Of a stretch of DNA of 64,000 nt, positions 19,359 to 31,234 are shown in pieces (the first letter of the stretch is position 1; each line of letters opens with the position of its first letter). The translations under genes and the position numbers were made by a program. Below the pieces are notes generated by a model, which saw nothing but the letters and a program-made list of their open reading frames with translations, was not told the DNA's origin and did no database searches. The DNA lies in the NCBI GenBank assembly GCA_938091935.1, contig CALKNV010000001.1:1-64000 (forward strand), given 5' to 3'. The stretch is from an uncultured Pseudomonadales bacterium (lineage in GTDB: Bacteria; Pseudomonadota; Gammaproteobacteria; Pseudomonadales; Pseudohongiellaceae).

Positions 19359-20927
19359 ATGACTAAGTCCATTGAAGCAAGCCTGAGCCGCTATCAGCTG
19401 TCTGAATTTGATTCGGCCTGGGGTGCCGTCCAACGTGGCATCGAAAAGGAAAGTCTGCGGGTGTCTCCTGAAGGCAGCATTTCGCTCAGACCTCATCCTG
19501 CCGCACTTGGCTCCGCGCTCACTAACCCTTACATCACCACAGACTTTTCAGAATCTCTACTAGAGTTCATCACCCCAGCCTATACCGATATTGACGAATG
19601 TCTGTGTATGCTGGAGAACATTCATCGCTTCACTATGCAGAACCTCGAGCAAGACGAGCTTCTATGGGTTGCGAGCATGCCCTGTCCGTTGCGGTCAGAT
19701 GCGGAAATACCACTGGCTCAATACGGCTCTTCAAATATTGGCCGGATGAAGACGCTGTATCGCAGCGGCCTCCACCATCGCTATGGCAGCCTGATGCAGG
19801 TAATTTCCGGTTTGCATTACAACTTTTCGATGCCGGAGTCTTTTTGGCAACCGTTTAAGGAGATATGCGGCAGCGAAGATTCCCTGCAGGATTTTAGAAC
19901 CTCACGTTACCTGCACCTGATTCGTAATTTCCACCGCTTCTCCTGGCTACTGGTTTATCTGTTTGGTGCTTCTCCGGCGGCGTGCAAGTGTTTCGTGCAG
20001 GGTCGAGAGCACAGCCTTGAACGGTTTGACGACAAGAGTCTCTACCTTCCCAATGCGACTTGTCTGCGTATGGGCCGGCTTGGCTACAAGAGTGAAGCGC
20101 AGAAGTCTCTCTTCGTTTGCTATAACGAACTTGGCTCTTATGTGGAGTGTTTGCACAACGCCATCCACACGCCCTATCCAGAGTATGAAAAACTCGGGCT
20201 GAAGCAGGGCGACGAATATCTGCAGATCAACACTAACCTGCTACAGTTGGAAAATGAGTTTTATTCAACCATTCGACCCAAGCGCAACGTAGCGAGTGGC
20301 ACCAGGCCGCTTGATGGCCTGATGAACGAAGGCATTGAATACATCGAGGTGCGAGCGCTGGATCTGAATCCTTACCTGCCGCTTGGAATCGACGCAGAAC
20401 AAGTCAGATTCCTGGACAGCTTTTTACTTCATTGCTTGCTCAGCGACAGTCCCGAGTGCAACAAGGATGAGTTCTTCGAGGTTGCCAACAATCTTACGCT
20501 CGTTGTAGAACAGGGCCGCGACCCTGAACTGGAGCTAAAGCGTGAAGGCAAGGCCCTGAAGCTGAGAGACTGGGCAGGTGCACTGGTAGAAGATATCGAG
20601 CACAGTGCGGCACTGCTGGATAAGAGCCATGGTACCAGCGCCTACAGCAATTCAGTTGCCGCGCAAATGGCCAAGGTTAAAGACTCCGAGCTAACGCCTT
20701 CTGGCCAGATTCTCAAGGATATGAAAGAGGGCCACATGTCTTTCTTTGATTTTTCCATGGAAAATTCAAGAAAGATCAGGGATTACTTCCAGCACGGCAA
20801 TCTTGATCAGGCCACCGTATTGCGCTTTATGGCCGCCGGGGAGCGCTCGATAGAAATGCAGGAGGAAATCGAGGAAGCTGATGAGATCAGCTTTGCCGAC
20901 TACTTGACTGCCTGGAATGAAGGCTGA
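19359..20927 (+). CDS. gshA: Glutamate-cysteine ligase
   Basis: RGIEKESLRVSPEGSIS, TDFSESLLEFITPAY, YIEVRALDLNPYLPLGI; start placed at MTKSIEASLSRY. Confidence 0.95.
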   Translation: MTKSIEASLSRYQLSEFDSAWGAVQRGIEKESLRVSPEGSISLRPHPAALGSALTNPYITTDFSESLLEFITPAYTDIDECLCMLENIHRFTMQNLEQDELLWVASMPCPLRSDAEIPLAQYGSSNIGRMKTLYRSGLHHRYGSLMQVISGLHYNFSMPESFWQPFKEICGSEDSLQDFRTSRYLHLIRNFHRFSWLLVYLFGASPAACKCFVQGREHSLERFDDKSLYLPNATCLRMGRLGYKSEAQKSLFVCYNELGSYVECLHNAIHTPYPEYEKLGLKQGDEYLQINTNLLQLENEFYSTIRPKRNVASGTRPLDGLMNEGIEYIEVRALDLNPYLPLGIDAEQVRFLDSFLLHCLLSDSPECNKDEFFEVANNLTLVVEQGRDPELELKREGKALKLRDWAGALVEDIEHSAALLDKSHGTSAYSNSVAAQMAKVKDSELTPSGQILKDMKEGHMSFFDFSMENSRKIRDYFQHGNLDQATVLRFMAAGERSIEMQEEIEEADEISFADYLTAWNEG

Positions 20928-20949
20928 TTCCAGTTAACTACCCTGCTCA

Positions 20950-21230
20950 TCACTGCTGCGTAAAAAACTTGGTGAAGTAGAGATCTTTGATCGCTTCAGC
21001 ACCACCTCGCTTCATTTGACCCAATAAACGTTTCAATTCATCCAAGGCCTCCCTGCACAGGGTCTCACGGCCGACGGTGATGGTCAGGTTCTCTTTGGCC
21101 AGCGCCGAGAACTAGATGATGGGATGGTGCTTGTTAGAAGACAGATGGTGACGCTCCATTTACTCACCGAGGGATTTAACCTTCAGCGACACCGATGCCT
21201 TCAGCCCAGTTTAACATCGCGGTGCCAACA
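20950..21230 (-). pseudogene. FliL-like protein C-terminal remnant with several stops
   Basis: Hand translation: VSLKVKSLGE*MERHHLSSNKHHPII*FSALAKENLTITVGRETLCREALDELKRLLGQMKRGGAEAIKDLYFTKFFTQQ*. Order of the ...LFS...E..T..GRE.LR.EAL.E....LYFT.F..Q pattern matches FliL C-termini. Confidence 0.7.
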
Positions 21231-21290
21231 TCTTAGATCTGGAGGCAGGTGAAATTCACCTCTATTTTCTGATCACCAGCTAATCGAAGA

Positions 21291-23429
21291 CTAGGCGCCT
21301 CGCTGCCAGCGAAAGAACTTCTCAATAATAGGAAAATACTTCTCGGGTAACCGTGCACTACGCCAGGCATTGGCCGCGAACTTGTTGGACTCCGACAGGG
21401 TCGGATAGATATGAGTCACCGCCGAGATTTTCTTCAGACCCATGCCGTGGGTCATAGCGAAAACGAATTCGCCAATGAGTTCTCCAGCATGGTAGCCCAA
21501 TATCGTGACGCCGAGAATCTTGTCCTTGCCTGGCACCGTAAGCACCTTCACAAATCCATGGGCCTCACCGTCTGCTAAAGCGCGATCATGATGATCCAAC
21601 TCATAGCGCGTAATTTCATAAGGAATATTGCGATCCTTCGCTTCCTGCTCACTCAATCCAACCCGCGCGACTTCAGGATCTGTGAATGTCGCCCAGGGTA
21701 CTACCCTGTAGTTAGCCTTCATTTGCCATATGCCACCGAGCAGGGAGTTGAGCGCAGCGAAATAGGCCTGGAACGATGCCATGTGGGTGAACTGGTAAGG
21801 GCCTGCCACATCACCACAGGCAAATATATTTGGATACGCAGTCTGCATGGCATTGTTGATCTCGATAGTCCCAGACGGCGTCAGTGGCATATCCAGTTCC
21901 TCGAGCCCAAAGCCCTCGGTGTTTGGCTTGCGGCCAATGGCCAATAGCACTTCATCAAACTCTACCGTGACCGTTTCACCATGATGCTCGGCTTCCATGA
22001 ATTTGACGCCGTTGCTGTTTAAAAATCGGGTGAGACGATGGTCGGTAAGTACATTAATGCCATCTTTTTCAAACTGCTGCATCACCGCAGCGGAGACTTC
22101 AGGATCCTCCCGGGGCATGATCCGCGATGCCATATCCACCTGGGTTACCTTGGCACCAAGATTACTAAAGGCCTGGGCCAACTCGCAGCCAATTGGCCCA
22201 CCGCCCACTACCAGCAAACGCTTCGGTAATTTCCTTAACTCCCAAACGCTATCTGAAGTGAGATAACCCACGTCTTCCAGCCCAGGAATAGGCGGCACCA
22301 GGGGACGCGCACCGGTAGCTACAATAATCGAACGGGTGGTGACAGTGCGCCCATCTACTTCAACCTCGTAGGGTGACTTGATATTGGCATCCCCTTGCAC
22401 ACACTCCACGCCAAGCGAGCTAAAGCGCTCGACGGAGTCGTGCGGCTCAATGGTTTTAATCACGCCCTGCACACGCTCGATCACGGCCGGGAAATCAACT
22501 TTTGCCGAAGCATCGGTCAGGCCGTATTCCTTCGCACGTCGGATGTAGGACATGATTCGGCCACTGCGAATAATTGATTTGCTAGGAACACAGCCCGTGT
22601 TCAGGCAATCGCCGCCCATCTTGTGCTTCTCGACCAGCACTGTTTTAGCCTTGGCACCTACCGCAATGATAGATGCCACCAGCCCCGCCGAGCCCCCACC
22701 GATAATGACCACATTGGCGTCGAACGACTTCGGCTTTATAAAGCCCTTCATGATCTTGTTTTTCTGCAGGGTATTAACTATCAGTTTGCCCACCAGGGGA
22801 AAAATGCCGAGCAACACCAGTGAAAAAATAACCGGGCCGCTGACCAGACCTGACAAGGAGCTTATCTGCGCCAGTTCAGAACCAGCGTTTACGTAAACCG
22901 CGGTCCCCATCAGCATGCCAATCTGACTGACAATATAAAAAGAACGCACCGGAATCGGCGTCAACCCCATTAACAGGTTAACCATAAAAAAAGGAAACAA
23001 CGGTACCATGCGAATACTGAACAGGTAAAAGTTACCGTCTTTCTCAATGCCCTTGTTAATTGGCGCCAGGTAGTCCCCAAAGCGAGACTGCACCCAATCC
23101 CGCAATAATAACCGCGAAACCAGAAATGAACAGGTAGCACCAATAGAGCTCGCAAAAGAAACCAGCAATAGTCCCCACAATAAACCAAAGATCGCCCCGC
23201 CCAACAAAGTCACTATCAACGCACCCGGCAAGGACAACGCCGCCATAGCGACATACCCAATAAAATATATCGCCGCCGTAAGAAAGAAGTTCTCGTCCCT
23301 GAACTCCTGCAAGGTCGTAATCTGCGATTGCGCAAATTCCAGGGTAATAAAGCGCCCCAGGTTGAACACATAGAAACTGCCAAGCGCCGCGATAATCGCG
23401 ATGACAATAGTTACTTTGGTTTTATTCAC
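21291..23429 (-). CDS. VTT/TVP38-TMEM64 membrane domain fused to FAD-dependent pyridine nucleotide-disulfide oxidoreductase
   Basis: 712 aa; multi-TM N-terminus (about 230 aa, LPGALIVTLLGGAIFG); C-terminus has VIIGGGSAGLVASI, GGDCLNTGCVPSKS redox-active motif, ATGARP, NIFACGDVAG. Confidence 0.93.
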   Translation of the reverse strand: MNKTKVTIVIAIIAALGSFYVFNLGRFITLEFAQSQITTLQEFRDENFFLTAAIYFIGYVAMAALSLPGALIVTLLGGAIFGLLWGLLLVSFASSIGATCSFLVSRLLLRDWVQSRFGDYLAPINKGIEKDGNFYLFSIRMVPLFPFFMVNLLMGLTPIPVRSFYIVSQIGMLMGTAVYVNAGSELAQISSLSGLVSGPVIFSLVLLGIFPLVGKLIVNTLQKNKIMKGFIKPKSFDANVVIIGGGSAGLVASIIAVGAKAKTVLVEKHKMGGDCLNTGCVPSKSIIRSGRIMSYIRRAKEYGLTDASAKVDFPAVIERVQGVIKTIEPHDSVERFSSLGVECVQGDANIKSPYEVEVDGRTVTTRSIIVATGARPLVPPIPGLEDVGYLTSDSVWELRKLPKRLLVVGGGPIGCELAQAFSNLGAKVTQVDMASRIMPREDPEVSAAVMQQFEKDGINVLTDHRLTRFLNSNGVKFMEAEHHGETVTVEFDEVLLAIGRKPNTEGFGLEELDMPLTPSGTIEINNAMQTAYPNIFACGDVAGPYQFTHMASFQAYFAALNSLLGGIWQMKANYRVVPWATFTDPEVARVGLSEQEAKDRNIPYEITRYELDHHDRALADGEAHGFVKVLTVPGKDKILGVTILGYHAGELIGEFVFAMTHGMGLKKISAVTHIYPTLSESNKFAANAWRSARLPEKYFPIIEKFFRWQRGA

Positions 23430-23579
23430 TTTATCTACTCTTCAAAAATTGCTGTATTTCACTACACAGTCTCTGCAAACCGTGGATATGCGATAGGTGC
23501 TTGCCTAAGCGAAAGCTGACAGCGTTGATGAGGCAAGCCTCTCTCAAAAAAATTACTTGAATCCAGGGTAGCCGCCACA

Positions 23580-23673
23580 TCCAAGAATATGTGATTGGTA
23601 TTTTATTTCAGCGACCGTTGCCCTCATGGATGGGTTTACGGCGTGTCGCAGAGACAAAATACCAATCATATAT
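23580..23673. repeat. Candidate MITE/REP-like inverted-repeat element
   Basis: Arms ATATGTGATTGGTATTTT (23587-23604) and AAAATACCAATCATATAT (23656-23673), 18 pairs with one G-U; inner pairs GCGA/TCGC, CCGT/ACGG, CCC/GGG; flanked by direct repeat CCGCCACA (23572-23579 and 23674-23681). Confidence 0.6.
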
Positions 23674-23851
23674 CCGCCACAGATGCCAAAGCACAACTAT
23701 TCTTGCCGTGATCGATGCACAACAAGACCCGGTTTCCTACAGACTATTTCGTTGCACCAAAAAAATCTTATGATATAACGCTGGTAGTACCCAATTAGCG
23801 GCGACAGCTAACGCCAGCCCGCGCTATCATCCTGCTTCAACCTGAAGATAA

Positions 23852-24910
<1,059 letters not shown>

Positions 24911-25110
24911 CTGCGCGAGCCGTACGATGCATCGGTAGGGGGATTTTCGAGGATATCGGGGCTAAGCCTTGAATCATTCGGATTTAGCCTTATTATTAGC
25001 ACCCTACAGAGATCGCCTCGCCGCGGCCAGGCCCACTCGAACTGCTAGTCCACCCGGTTATTCGTAACCGATTATTCACAAAAGACCCCTGAACAAATAA
25101 GGATTTATCT

Positions 25111-25437
25111 ATGAGCGACAACATCGTTCACACTTCAGACAGTAGCTTTGAACAAGACGTGCTGCAGGCCGAAGGCCCTGTATTGGTAGACTTTTGGGCT
25201 GAATGGTGTGGTCCCTGCAAGATGATTGCCCCCGTGCTGGAAGAAGTTGCCGTAGATTACGAAGGCAAACTCAAGATCTGCAAGATGGACGTAGACTCGA
25301 ACACGGAAACTGCTCCAAAGTACGGCATCCGCGGTATTCCAACCCTTATTCTCTTCAACAATGGCGAGAAAGTAGGCGAGAAAGTGGGTGCCTTGTCCAA
25401 GTCCCAACTATCCGCTTTTATTGACAGCGCTATTTAA
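25111..25437 (+). CDS. trxA: Thioredoxin 1
   Basis: 108 aa; [38 protein letters not shown]. Confidence 0.97.
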   Translation: MSDNIVHTSDSSFEQDVLQAEGPVLVDFWAEWCGPCKMIAPVLEEVAVDYEGKLKICKMDVDSNTETAPKYGIRGIPTLILFNNGEKVGEKVGALSKSQLSAFIDSAI

Positions 25438-25451
25438 ATTGCGTTTAATGC

Positions 25452-25478
25452 CGGTGTCTCGTTACCTACGAGGCACCG
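25452..25478 (+). terminator. Hairpin downstream of trxA (possible terminator or mRNA 3' end; no U tract)
   Basis: CGGTGTCTCG-ttaccta-CGAGGCACCG, 10-bp stem with one G-U, 15 nt after the trxA stop. Confidence 0.4.
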
Positions 25479-25932
25479 CAGGACGTGGCTGTGCAGTGGA
25501 AGTAAGCGGTCAATAAGTTATTGATCCGAAAAGAAAATACCCCTAGCAACCACTTTTTCCTGAACAGATTACCCAGGCATCTACAGACAACTCGTGACGA
25601 GTTAATTCTACGCAGGCGCCAAGAAAACCCTAAGCAGTTTTTAATTATTGGACTCCGGGAGGAGTGGAACTGTATTGAATCTAGGCCAGATGAATTTGCG
25701 TACTGTATAAACATACGCGGCGATAAGACATAACGAAAAATACGTCGCTGCAAATTCACATATTTCCGAGTTGTCGCATAACAATCAAAGCTAAGTCAGA
25801 ATCTGACGATAAACTCGAGACGCCGATTCCACTTCCAAGAATCCAGAGCTAATACCCTGACACTAACCTGGCTGGTTTTTTAACTTCTTTTTTTAGTAGC
25901 AAAAATCTTCCCAAAGAATTTATCCATTTGAC

Positions 25933-25949
25933 TAACACTAAAAGTGTTA
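25933..25949. promoter_or_regulatory. Palindrome in the rho 5' leader
   Basis: TAACACT-aaa-AGTGTTA, perfect 7-bp arms, about 70 bp before the rho start. Confidence 0.3.
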
Positions 25950-26018
25950 AGACGTGAGCAGCTTCGGCAGCATCAGTCTGACCGAATCCTATCCATCTAA
26001 TCTGAAAGACTCCCAACT

Positions 26019-27278
26019 ATGAATCTCACCGAATTAAAACAGAAACCCATTGGCGTACTTGTTGATACCGCACACGAAATGGGACTGGAAAACGTCTCCC
26101 GTACCCGTAAGCAGGACATCATCTTCAGCATTCTGAAGAAACACGCGAAAAACGGCGAAGACATCCATGGCGATGGCGTTTTGGAAATCTTGCAGGATGG
26201 ATTTGGATTCCTGCGTTCGGCTGACTCATCCTATCTGGCAGGGCCAGACGACATTTATGTGTCACCAAGCCAGATAAGGCGCTTCAATCTTCGCACCGGT
26301 GATACCGTAGCCGGCAAGATCAGACCGCCAAAAGATGGCGAACGATATTTTGCCCTGCTGAAGATCAGCGAAATTAACTTTAACAAGCCAGACAACTCCA
26401 AGAACAAAATTCTCTTCGAAAACCTCACCCCCCTCTTCCCAACAGAAAGATTAGGACTTCAGGTCGGCAACGGCAGCACTGAAGATCTCAGTGCACGCGT
26501 CATCGATCTGTCTGCTCCGATCGGAAAGGGGCAAAGGGGTTTGATCGTATCACCCCCCAAAGCAGGCAAGACGCTAATCCTGCAGAACATCGCTCAGTCC
26601 ATTACTCGCAATAACCCTGAATGTCGCTTAATCGTATTACTCATTGATGAGCGGCCGGAAGAAGTAACCGAGATGCAACGATCGGTGCGTGGCGAAGTTG
26701 TAGCCAGTACTTTTGATGAACCCCCATCGCGTCACGTTCAGGTAGCCGAGATGGTTATCGAGAAGGCAAAGCGCCTGGTGGAACACAAAGAAGACGTGGT
26801 GATTCTGCTCGACTCAATCACTCGTCTCGCCCGAGCCTATAACACGATCGTGCCATCATCCGGCAAGGTGCTCACCGGTGGTGTGGATGCGCATGCCCTG
26901 GAGCGGCCCAAGCGCTTCTTCGGCGCCGCTCGTAATCTGGAAGAAGGCGGCAGTCTGACCATCATTGCGACCGCGCTGATTGAAACCGGTTCGAAGATGG
27001 ACGAAGTTATTTATGAAGAATTCAAAGGCACCGGTAACATGGAACTCCATCTTGACCGCAAGATCGCTGAGAAACGTGTCTACCCAGCCATTAACGTACG
27101 TCGTTCCGGTACCCGACGAGAAGAGCTTCTCACCTCCGAAGAAGAGTTGCAGCGCATGTGGATCCTGCGCAAGCTGTTAAGCTCCATGGAAGATGTGCAG
27201 GCCACGGAATTTATCCTCGACAAGCTCAAGGACACCAAGACCAACGACGAATTCTTCAACGCGATGAAGCGCAAGTAA
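26019..27278 (+). CDS. rho: Transcription termination factor Rho
   Basis: 419 aa; [53 protein letters not shown]. Confidence 0.98.
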   Translation: MNLTELKQKPIGVLVDTAHEMGLENVSRTRKQDIIFSILKKHAKNGEDIHGDGVLEILQDGFGFLRSADSSYLAGPDDIYVSPSQIRRFNLRTGDTVAGKIRPPKDGERYFALLKISEINFNKPDNSKNKILFENLTPLFPTERLGLQVGNGSTEDLSARVIDLSAPIGKGQRGLIVSPPKAGKTLILQNIAQSITRNNPECRLIVLLIDERPEEVTEMQRSVRGEVVASTFDEPPSRHVQVAEMVIEKAKRLVEHKEDVVILLDSITRLARAYNTIVPSSGKVLTGGVDAHALERPKRFFGAARNLEEGGSLTIIATALIETGSKMDEVIYEEFKGTGNMELHLDRKIAEKRVYPAINVRRSGTRREELLTSEEELQRMWILRKLLSSMEDVQATEFILDKLKDTKTNDEFFNAMKRK

Positions 27279-27311
27279 TACGCTGCGCTAACTACTTATC
27301 CGGGTAGCCTG

Positions 27312-28781
27312 ATGTCATTTAAAGATTTGCGAGAGTTCATTGACCTGCTGGAGCAGGCAGGTGAACTCAAGCGGATCAAAGCCGAAGTTGATCCCTTTCT
27401 GGAGATTACCGAGATCTCTGACCGCACCTTGCGAGCGGGTGGCCCTGCCTTGCTTTTCGAAAACCCTAAAGGCTCCTCTGTACCGCTGCTGGCAAATCTG
27501 TTTGGTAATACCAGGCGGGTAGCAATGGCCATGGGGCAGGAAGACCTGGAGGGTTTAAGAGACGTCGGTCGCTTACTGGCATTTCTCAAAGAACCTTCTC
27601 CACCTAAAGGTTGGCGCGATCTGTGGCAGAGCCTGCCCAGTTATAAGAACGTGCTGAACATGCCACCTGCGGTGCGTAAGTCCGCACCATGCCAGGAAGT
27701 GGTGGTTGATGAAAAAGATGTAGACCTTGGTTTTCTTCCCGTGCAAACCTGCTGGCCCGGCGATGTCGGCCCATTGGTCACCTGGCCGCTGGTTATAACC
27801 CGTGGGCCGGAGAAAGAACGGCAAAACCTGGGTATATATCGAATGCAGGTCATTGGCCGCAACAAGCTCATCATGCGCTGGCTATCCCATCGAGGCGGCG
27901 CGCTGGATTTCCGTGAGTGGCAGCAGAAACACCCTGGACAGGGGTTTCCCGTATCGATTGCCATTGGCGCGGATCCCGCCACAATCCTTGCCACCGTCAC
28001 CCCGGTGCCAGATACTCTGTCGGAATACGCTTTTGCCGGACTGCTCAGGAATAGTAAAACTGAGGTAGTTAAATCTCTGACTAACGATCTGCAAATTCCC
28101 GCCAGCGCCGAAATAGTGCTCGAAGGCGTGATTGAGCCAAACGAAATGGCAGATGAAGGTCCCTACGGGGATCACACCGGTTACTACAACGAGGTGGAAC
28201 GCTTCCCCGTGTTTACGGTGAAGAAAATGACCCACCGCAAGGATCCGATTTATCACAGCACTTATACCGGACGCCCACCTGACGAGCCCGCGATGCTGGG
28301 TGTGGCGCTAAATGAAGTGTTTGTCCCTCTGCTGCAAAAGCAGTTTCCGGAAATTACAGATTTTTACTTACCCCCGGAAGGTTGCTCTTATCGGATGGCG
28401 ATAGTCAGCATGAAGAAGCAATACCCTGGTCACGCCAAGCGCGTAATGATGGGCGTGTGGTCGTTCCTGCGACAATTCATGTATACCAAGTTCGTCGTTG
28501 TGGTAGACGATGACGTCAACGTGCGTCAATGGGAAGATGTCATTTGGGCAATCACGACTCGCATGGATCCGGTTAGAGACACCGTCATGATTGAGAATAC
28601 GCCCATCGACTACCTCGATTTTGCCTCACCAGTGGCTGGACTCGGTTCTAAAATGGGAATGGACGCGACCAACAAGATGGAAGGTGAAACCAATCGCGAG
28701 TGGGGTTCCACCATTACCATGACGGATGCAGTGAAGGATCGTATCGATGCCATGTGGAAAGACCTGGGCATAGACGACTGA
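27312..28781 (+). CDS. ubiD: UbiD family decarboxylase (4-hydroxy-3-polyprenylbenzoate decarboxylase)
   Basis: 489 aa; [43 protein letters not shown]. Confidence 0.96.
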   Translation: MSFKDLREFIDLLEQAGELKRIKAEVDPFLEITEISDRTLRAGGPALLFENPKGSSVPLLANLFGNTRRVAMAMGQEDLEGLRDVGRLLAFLKEPSPPKGWRDLWQSLPSYKNVLNMPPAVRKSAPCQEVVVDEKDVDLGFLPVQTCWPGDVGPLVTWPLVITRGPEKERQNLGIYRMQVIGRNKLIMRWLSHRGGALDFREWQQKHPGQGFPVSIAIGADPATILATVTPVPDTLSEYAFAGLLRNSKTEVVKSLTNDLQIPASAEIVLEGVIEPNEMADEGPYGDHTGYYNEVERFPVFTVKKMTHRKDPIYHSTYTGRPPDEPAMLGVALNEVFVPLLQKQFPEITDFYLPPEGCSYRMAIVSMKKQYPGHAKRVMMGVWSFLRQFMYTKFVVVVDDDVNVRQWEDVIWAITTRMDPVRDTVMIENTPIDYLDFASPVAGLGSKMGMDATNKMEGETNREWGSTITMTDAVKDRIDAMWKDLGIDD

Positions 28782-28816
28782 CCCAGGCTGAGTGGCTCTG
28801 ATTTAGTAGACCAGGT

Positions 28817-30067
28817 TTAGTGCGTGATCTTATCTGGCTCAGGCATGGGCAGATTGGATAACTGAGTACCAACCAGCTCATCGTAATTCTTCAGATAACT
28901 CTCGCCCGCTTCTGTTTCGCCCAGATGTTTCAGCAGACGCCCCAGTTCGCCATAAGCTTCGGCCGATGGCGATATCTTCAGACTAGTTTCGTAGTATTCT
29001 CGCGCCTTGCCCCAGAGCTGATTGCGCATTGATATGCGACCCAGGCTCAATAGTAGATCCGCATCAGCTGGCCGGGATCTTAGCCAATTCTCAGCTACCA
29101 GCAGTTGCCTGGCGCTGTCGCCAATCTCTTGCGCACCATAGCGCTGCACCAGTTCAACATTCCATGTCTTACTCAAAGCATATTCAATTGCCTTCGCGGC
29201 TTCCTCTTGATCACCCAGTTTTAACAAGAGATCCACATAGTGTTTGACGACCTTGGCGTCTTCCTTATAGGGCTGCGGCGCCTTCTTCCAGGTCTTGCGT
29301 AATTTGCCCAGGCCTTCTTCACCCTCGGCAGTCGTCGCCGCCTGGAGCCTGTAAAGGTTTTCCATAAAAACGCGCTTATGTATCTGCCGCGCCTCTGCCT
29401 TATCAACAATCTTGTTCTTTTCCAAAGCCGGAAGCAGCTCTTCTAATTGCGACCAATCCTCTAACTTGACGTAAACATCCTTGAGCAAGGTCATCAGTTT
29501 AGGGTCGTTCAGAGAATTCTTCTTGGTCTGTTCAAGTACTGCTAAGCACTGCTCCAGCTGACCAGATTTATACAATAGCTGTGCGCGTAATGAGCTGATT
29601 GTTGACCTTGCAGTTGGAAATTTCGTTTCCGCAGTATCCAGAAACTGCATTCCGCTTTCTTTGTCTCCAAGCTCGTAAGCAGCAAATGCCGCTGCCAAAT
29701 AATTGACAACAGTGGCATCTTTCTCGTCCATGCCCTTTTTCAAGAGATTGAGGCTGGACTGCCAGCTGCCGCGCGTGAAATACAGCAGGCCTTCGATACT
29801 GCTGCTTCGGGTTCGGCGCCGGTGCGAAATCTGTTTACTTGCAGCCAGTAGCCGCATTGGATTAACCCAGTCCAGAAGCAGCAACAGGAGACGCGCCAGC
29901 AGGTAAAGCACTATCACCGCCACCAGCAAGGCGAACAGGCTGGTCTCAAAGGTGTAGCTGCCGAAGGCTATTAGCATATAGCCGGGATCGCCGGGAAAGC
30001 CCAGATAGAGTGTGACCCACAGCGCGAGAACAATAGCCAGCAGGCTGAAAACGAAGAGCCGAATCAT
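28817..30067 (-). CDS. hemY: HemY-like TPR inner-membrane protein
   Basis: 416 aa; two N-terminal TM helices and HemY/TPR repeats; downstream of hemX. Confidence 0.88.
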   Translation of the reverse strand: MIRLFVFSLLAIVLALWVTLYLGFPGDPGYMLIAFGSYTFETSLFALLVAVIVLYLLARLLLLLLDWVNPMRLLAASKQISHRRRTRSSSIEGLLYFTRGSWQSSLNLLKKGMDEKDATVVNYLAAAFAAYELGDKESGMQFLDTAETKFPTARSTISSLRAQLLYKSGQLEQCLAVLEQTKKNSLNDPKLMTLLKDVYVKLEDWSQLEELLPALEKNKIVDKAEARQIHKRVFMENLYRLQAATTAEGEEGLGKLRKTWKKAPQPYKEDAKVVKHYVDLLLKLGDQEEAAKAIEYALSKTWNVELVQRYGAQEIGDSARQLLVAENWLRSRPADADLLLSLGRISMRNQLWGKAREYYETSLKISPSAEAYGELGRLLKHLGETEAGESYLKNYDELVGTQLSNLPMPEPDKITH

Positions 30068-30069
30068 CT

Positions 30070-31188
30070 CTAGCGCACCGTGGCCGCGAGCTGCTCCAGG
30101 GCGCTCAGGGAGGCAGAAAGGCCAGGCAAGCTCGGATTCACATCCAGACTCCGCAGGTCGGTCAACTCAGCTAGAACCGATTGTCCGGAAGCTGACTCCA
30201 ACAGTGTGTATCTACGCAGCCATTCAATGCCATTATCAATGTGGCGCTGATAGAGCCCGTTGTCTCTGCCAAGCACGGCAAGCTGCGCTTGCTCCAACAT
30301 GAGCCTGAAACTCTGCTTGATCACAGCCTCCTGCCCTGGCACCAGCATCGCGTCGGGAGTGTCTTCCCATTTACGCCAGACAAAGACCGATCCAAGAAAC
30401 TCCAGACTCGAATCCAGCATACCGTCAGCATCACTTCCTATGGTAATCGGTTCGGATTGCTCACCGCGACGATTCATATAGTTCTCGCGCTGGGAGCTTA
30501 GCAGGTCAAGCTCATCGATTCGGCCTACTAGGTTTTGCAGGCGAAACACCACGGCCTGTCGATCGAAAGTAGGGGTATTGCGCAGGGCTTCAATATCTCG
30601 CGCCAGTTGCTGGCGCACACCTAGACTGTTGTTGCTGTTTGATTCCACCAGGGCGGTGTCTGCCTGCTGCATAAGCGCGAGGGCTGTAGGCATATCACCT
30701 TCCAGCTGAAGCTTTTGTGCTGCCAGCCGCGCCAGATAATTCGCCTCCAGAATTTTCCATAGGGAATCCTGTGGCGAAGCAGTCTGCAGGCGCTGCAGAG
30801 ACAGCTCTGCGAGCTGAGAATTTAAATCCTCGAGCTCAGTGCCAAACCTGGTTTCCAGCGTTCGTAACGCAGGCTCGAGGCTATCACCCGGCGCCGGCAG
30901 GTTGGCAACCGTATCCCGTAATGCCTGCAGCTCTGCCTGCTGTGATTGGATGGTAGCCTGCAGCGCTGCAACGCGTGGATCCTCTGTAGTCATGCTGGAA
31001 AATTGCGCCTGCATCTGGAACTGGGTATAGCCAAGAAATCCAACCGCGCCAATGAGAGGGAGTAACAACGCCAGCACAATCAGAAAACGGCGTCGCGCGT
31101 TCTGCAGCTTACGGGTATTACTGGTACCGGCGTTCGTGCTCTTTGATATTTGGTCCAGTATTTTTGGAGTTTCAGTCTGTTCTGTCAC
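30070..31188 (-). CDS. hemX: HemX-like (uroporphyrinogen-III C-methyltransferase-annotated) membrane protein
   Basis: 372 aa; single TM and coiled coil; between hemD and hemY. Confidence 0.88.
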   Translation of the reverse strand: MTEQTETPKILDQISKSTNAGTSNTRKLQNARRRFLIVLALLLPLIGAVGFLGYTQFQMQAQFSSMTTEDPRVAALQATIQSQQAELQALRDTVANLPAPGDSLEPALRTLETRFGTELEDLNSQLAELSLQRLQTASPQDSLWKILEANYLARLAAQKLQLEGDMPTALALMQQADTALVESNSNNSLGVRQQLARDIEALRNTPTFDRQAVVFRLQNLVGRIDELDLLSSQRENYMNRRGEQSEPITIGSDADGMLDSSLEFLGSVFVWRKWEDTPDAMLVPGQEAVIKQSFRLMLEQAQLAVLGRDNGLYQRHIDNGIEWLRRYTLLESASGQSVLAELTDLRSLDVNPSLPGLSASLSALEQLAATVR

Positions 31189-31234
31189 CGATGTTTCCGT
31201 TGCACGCTATTGCTACCTTTCAACTATTAGCTAG

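Noticed and set aside
25521-25733. 70-aa + ORF between trxA and rho as a rho leader peptide
   Set aside because: No convincing ribosome-binding site, no recognisable motif, and an antisense ORF of similar quality overlaps it.
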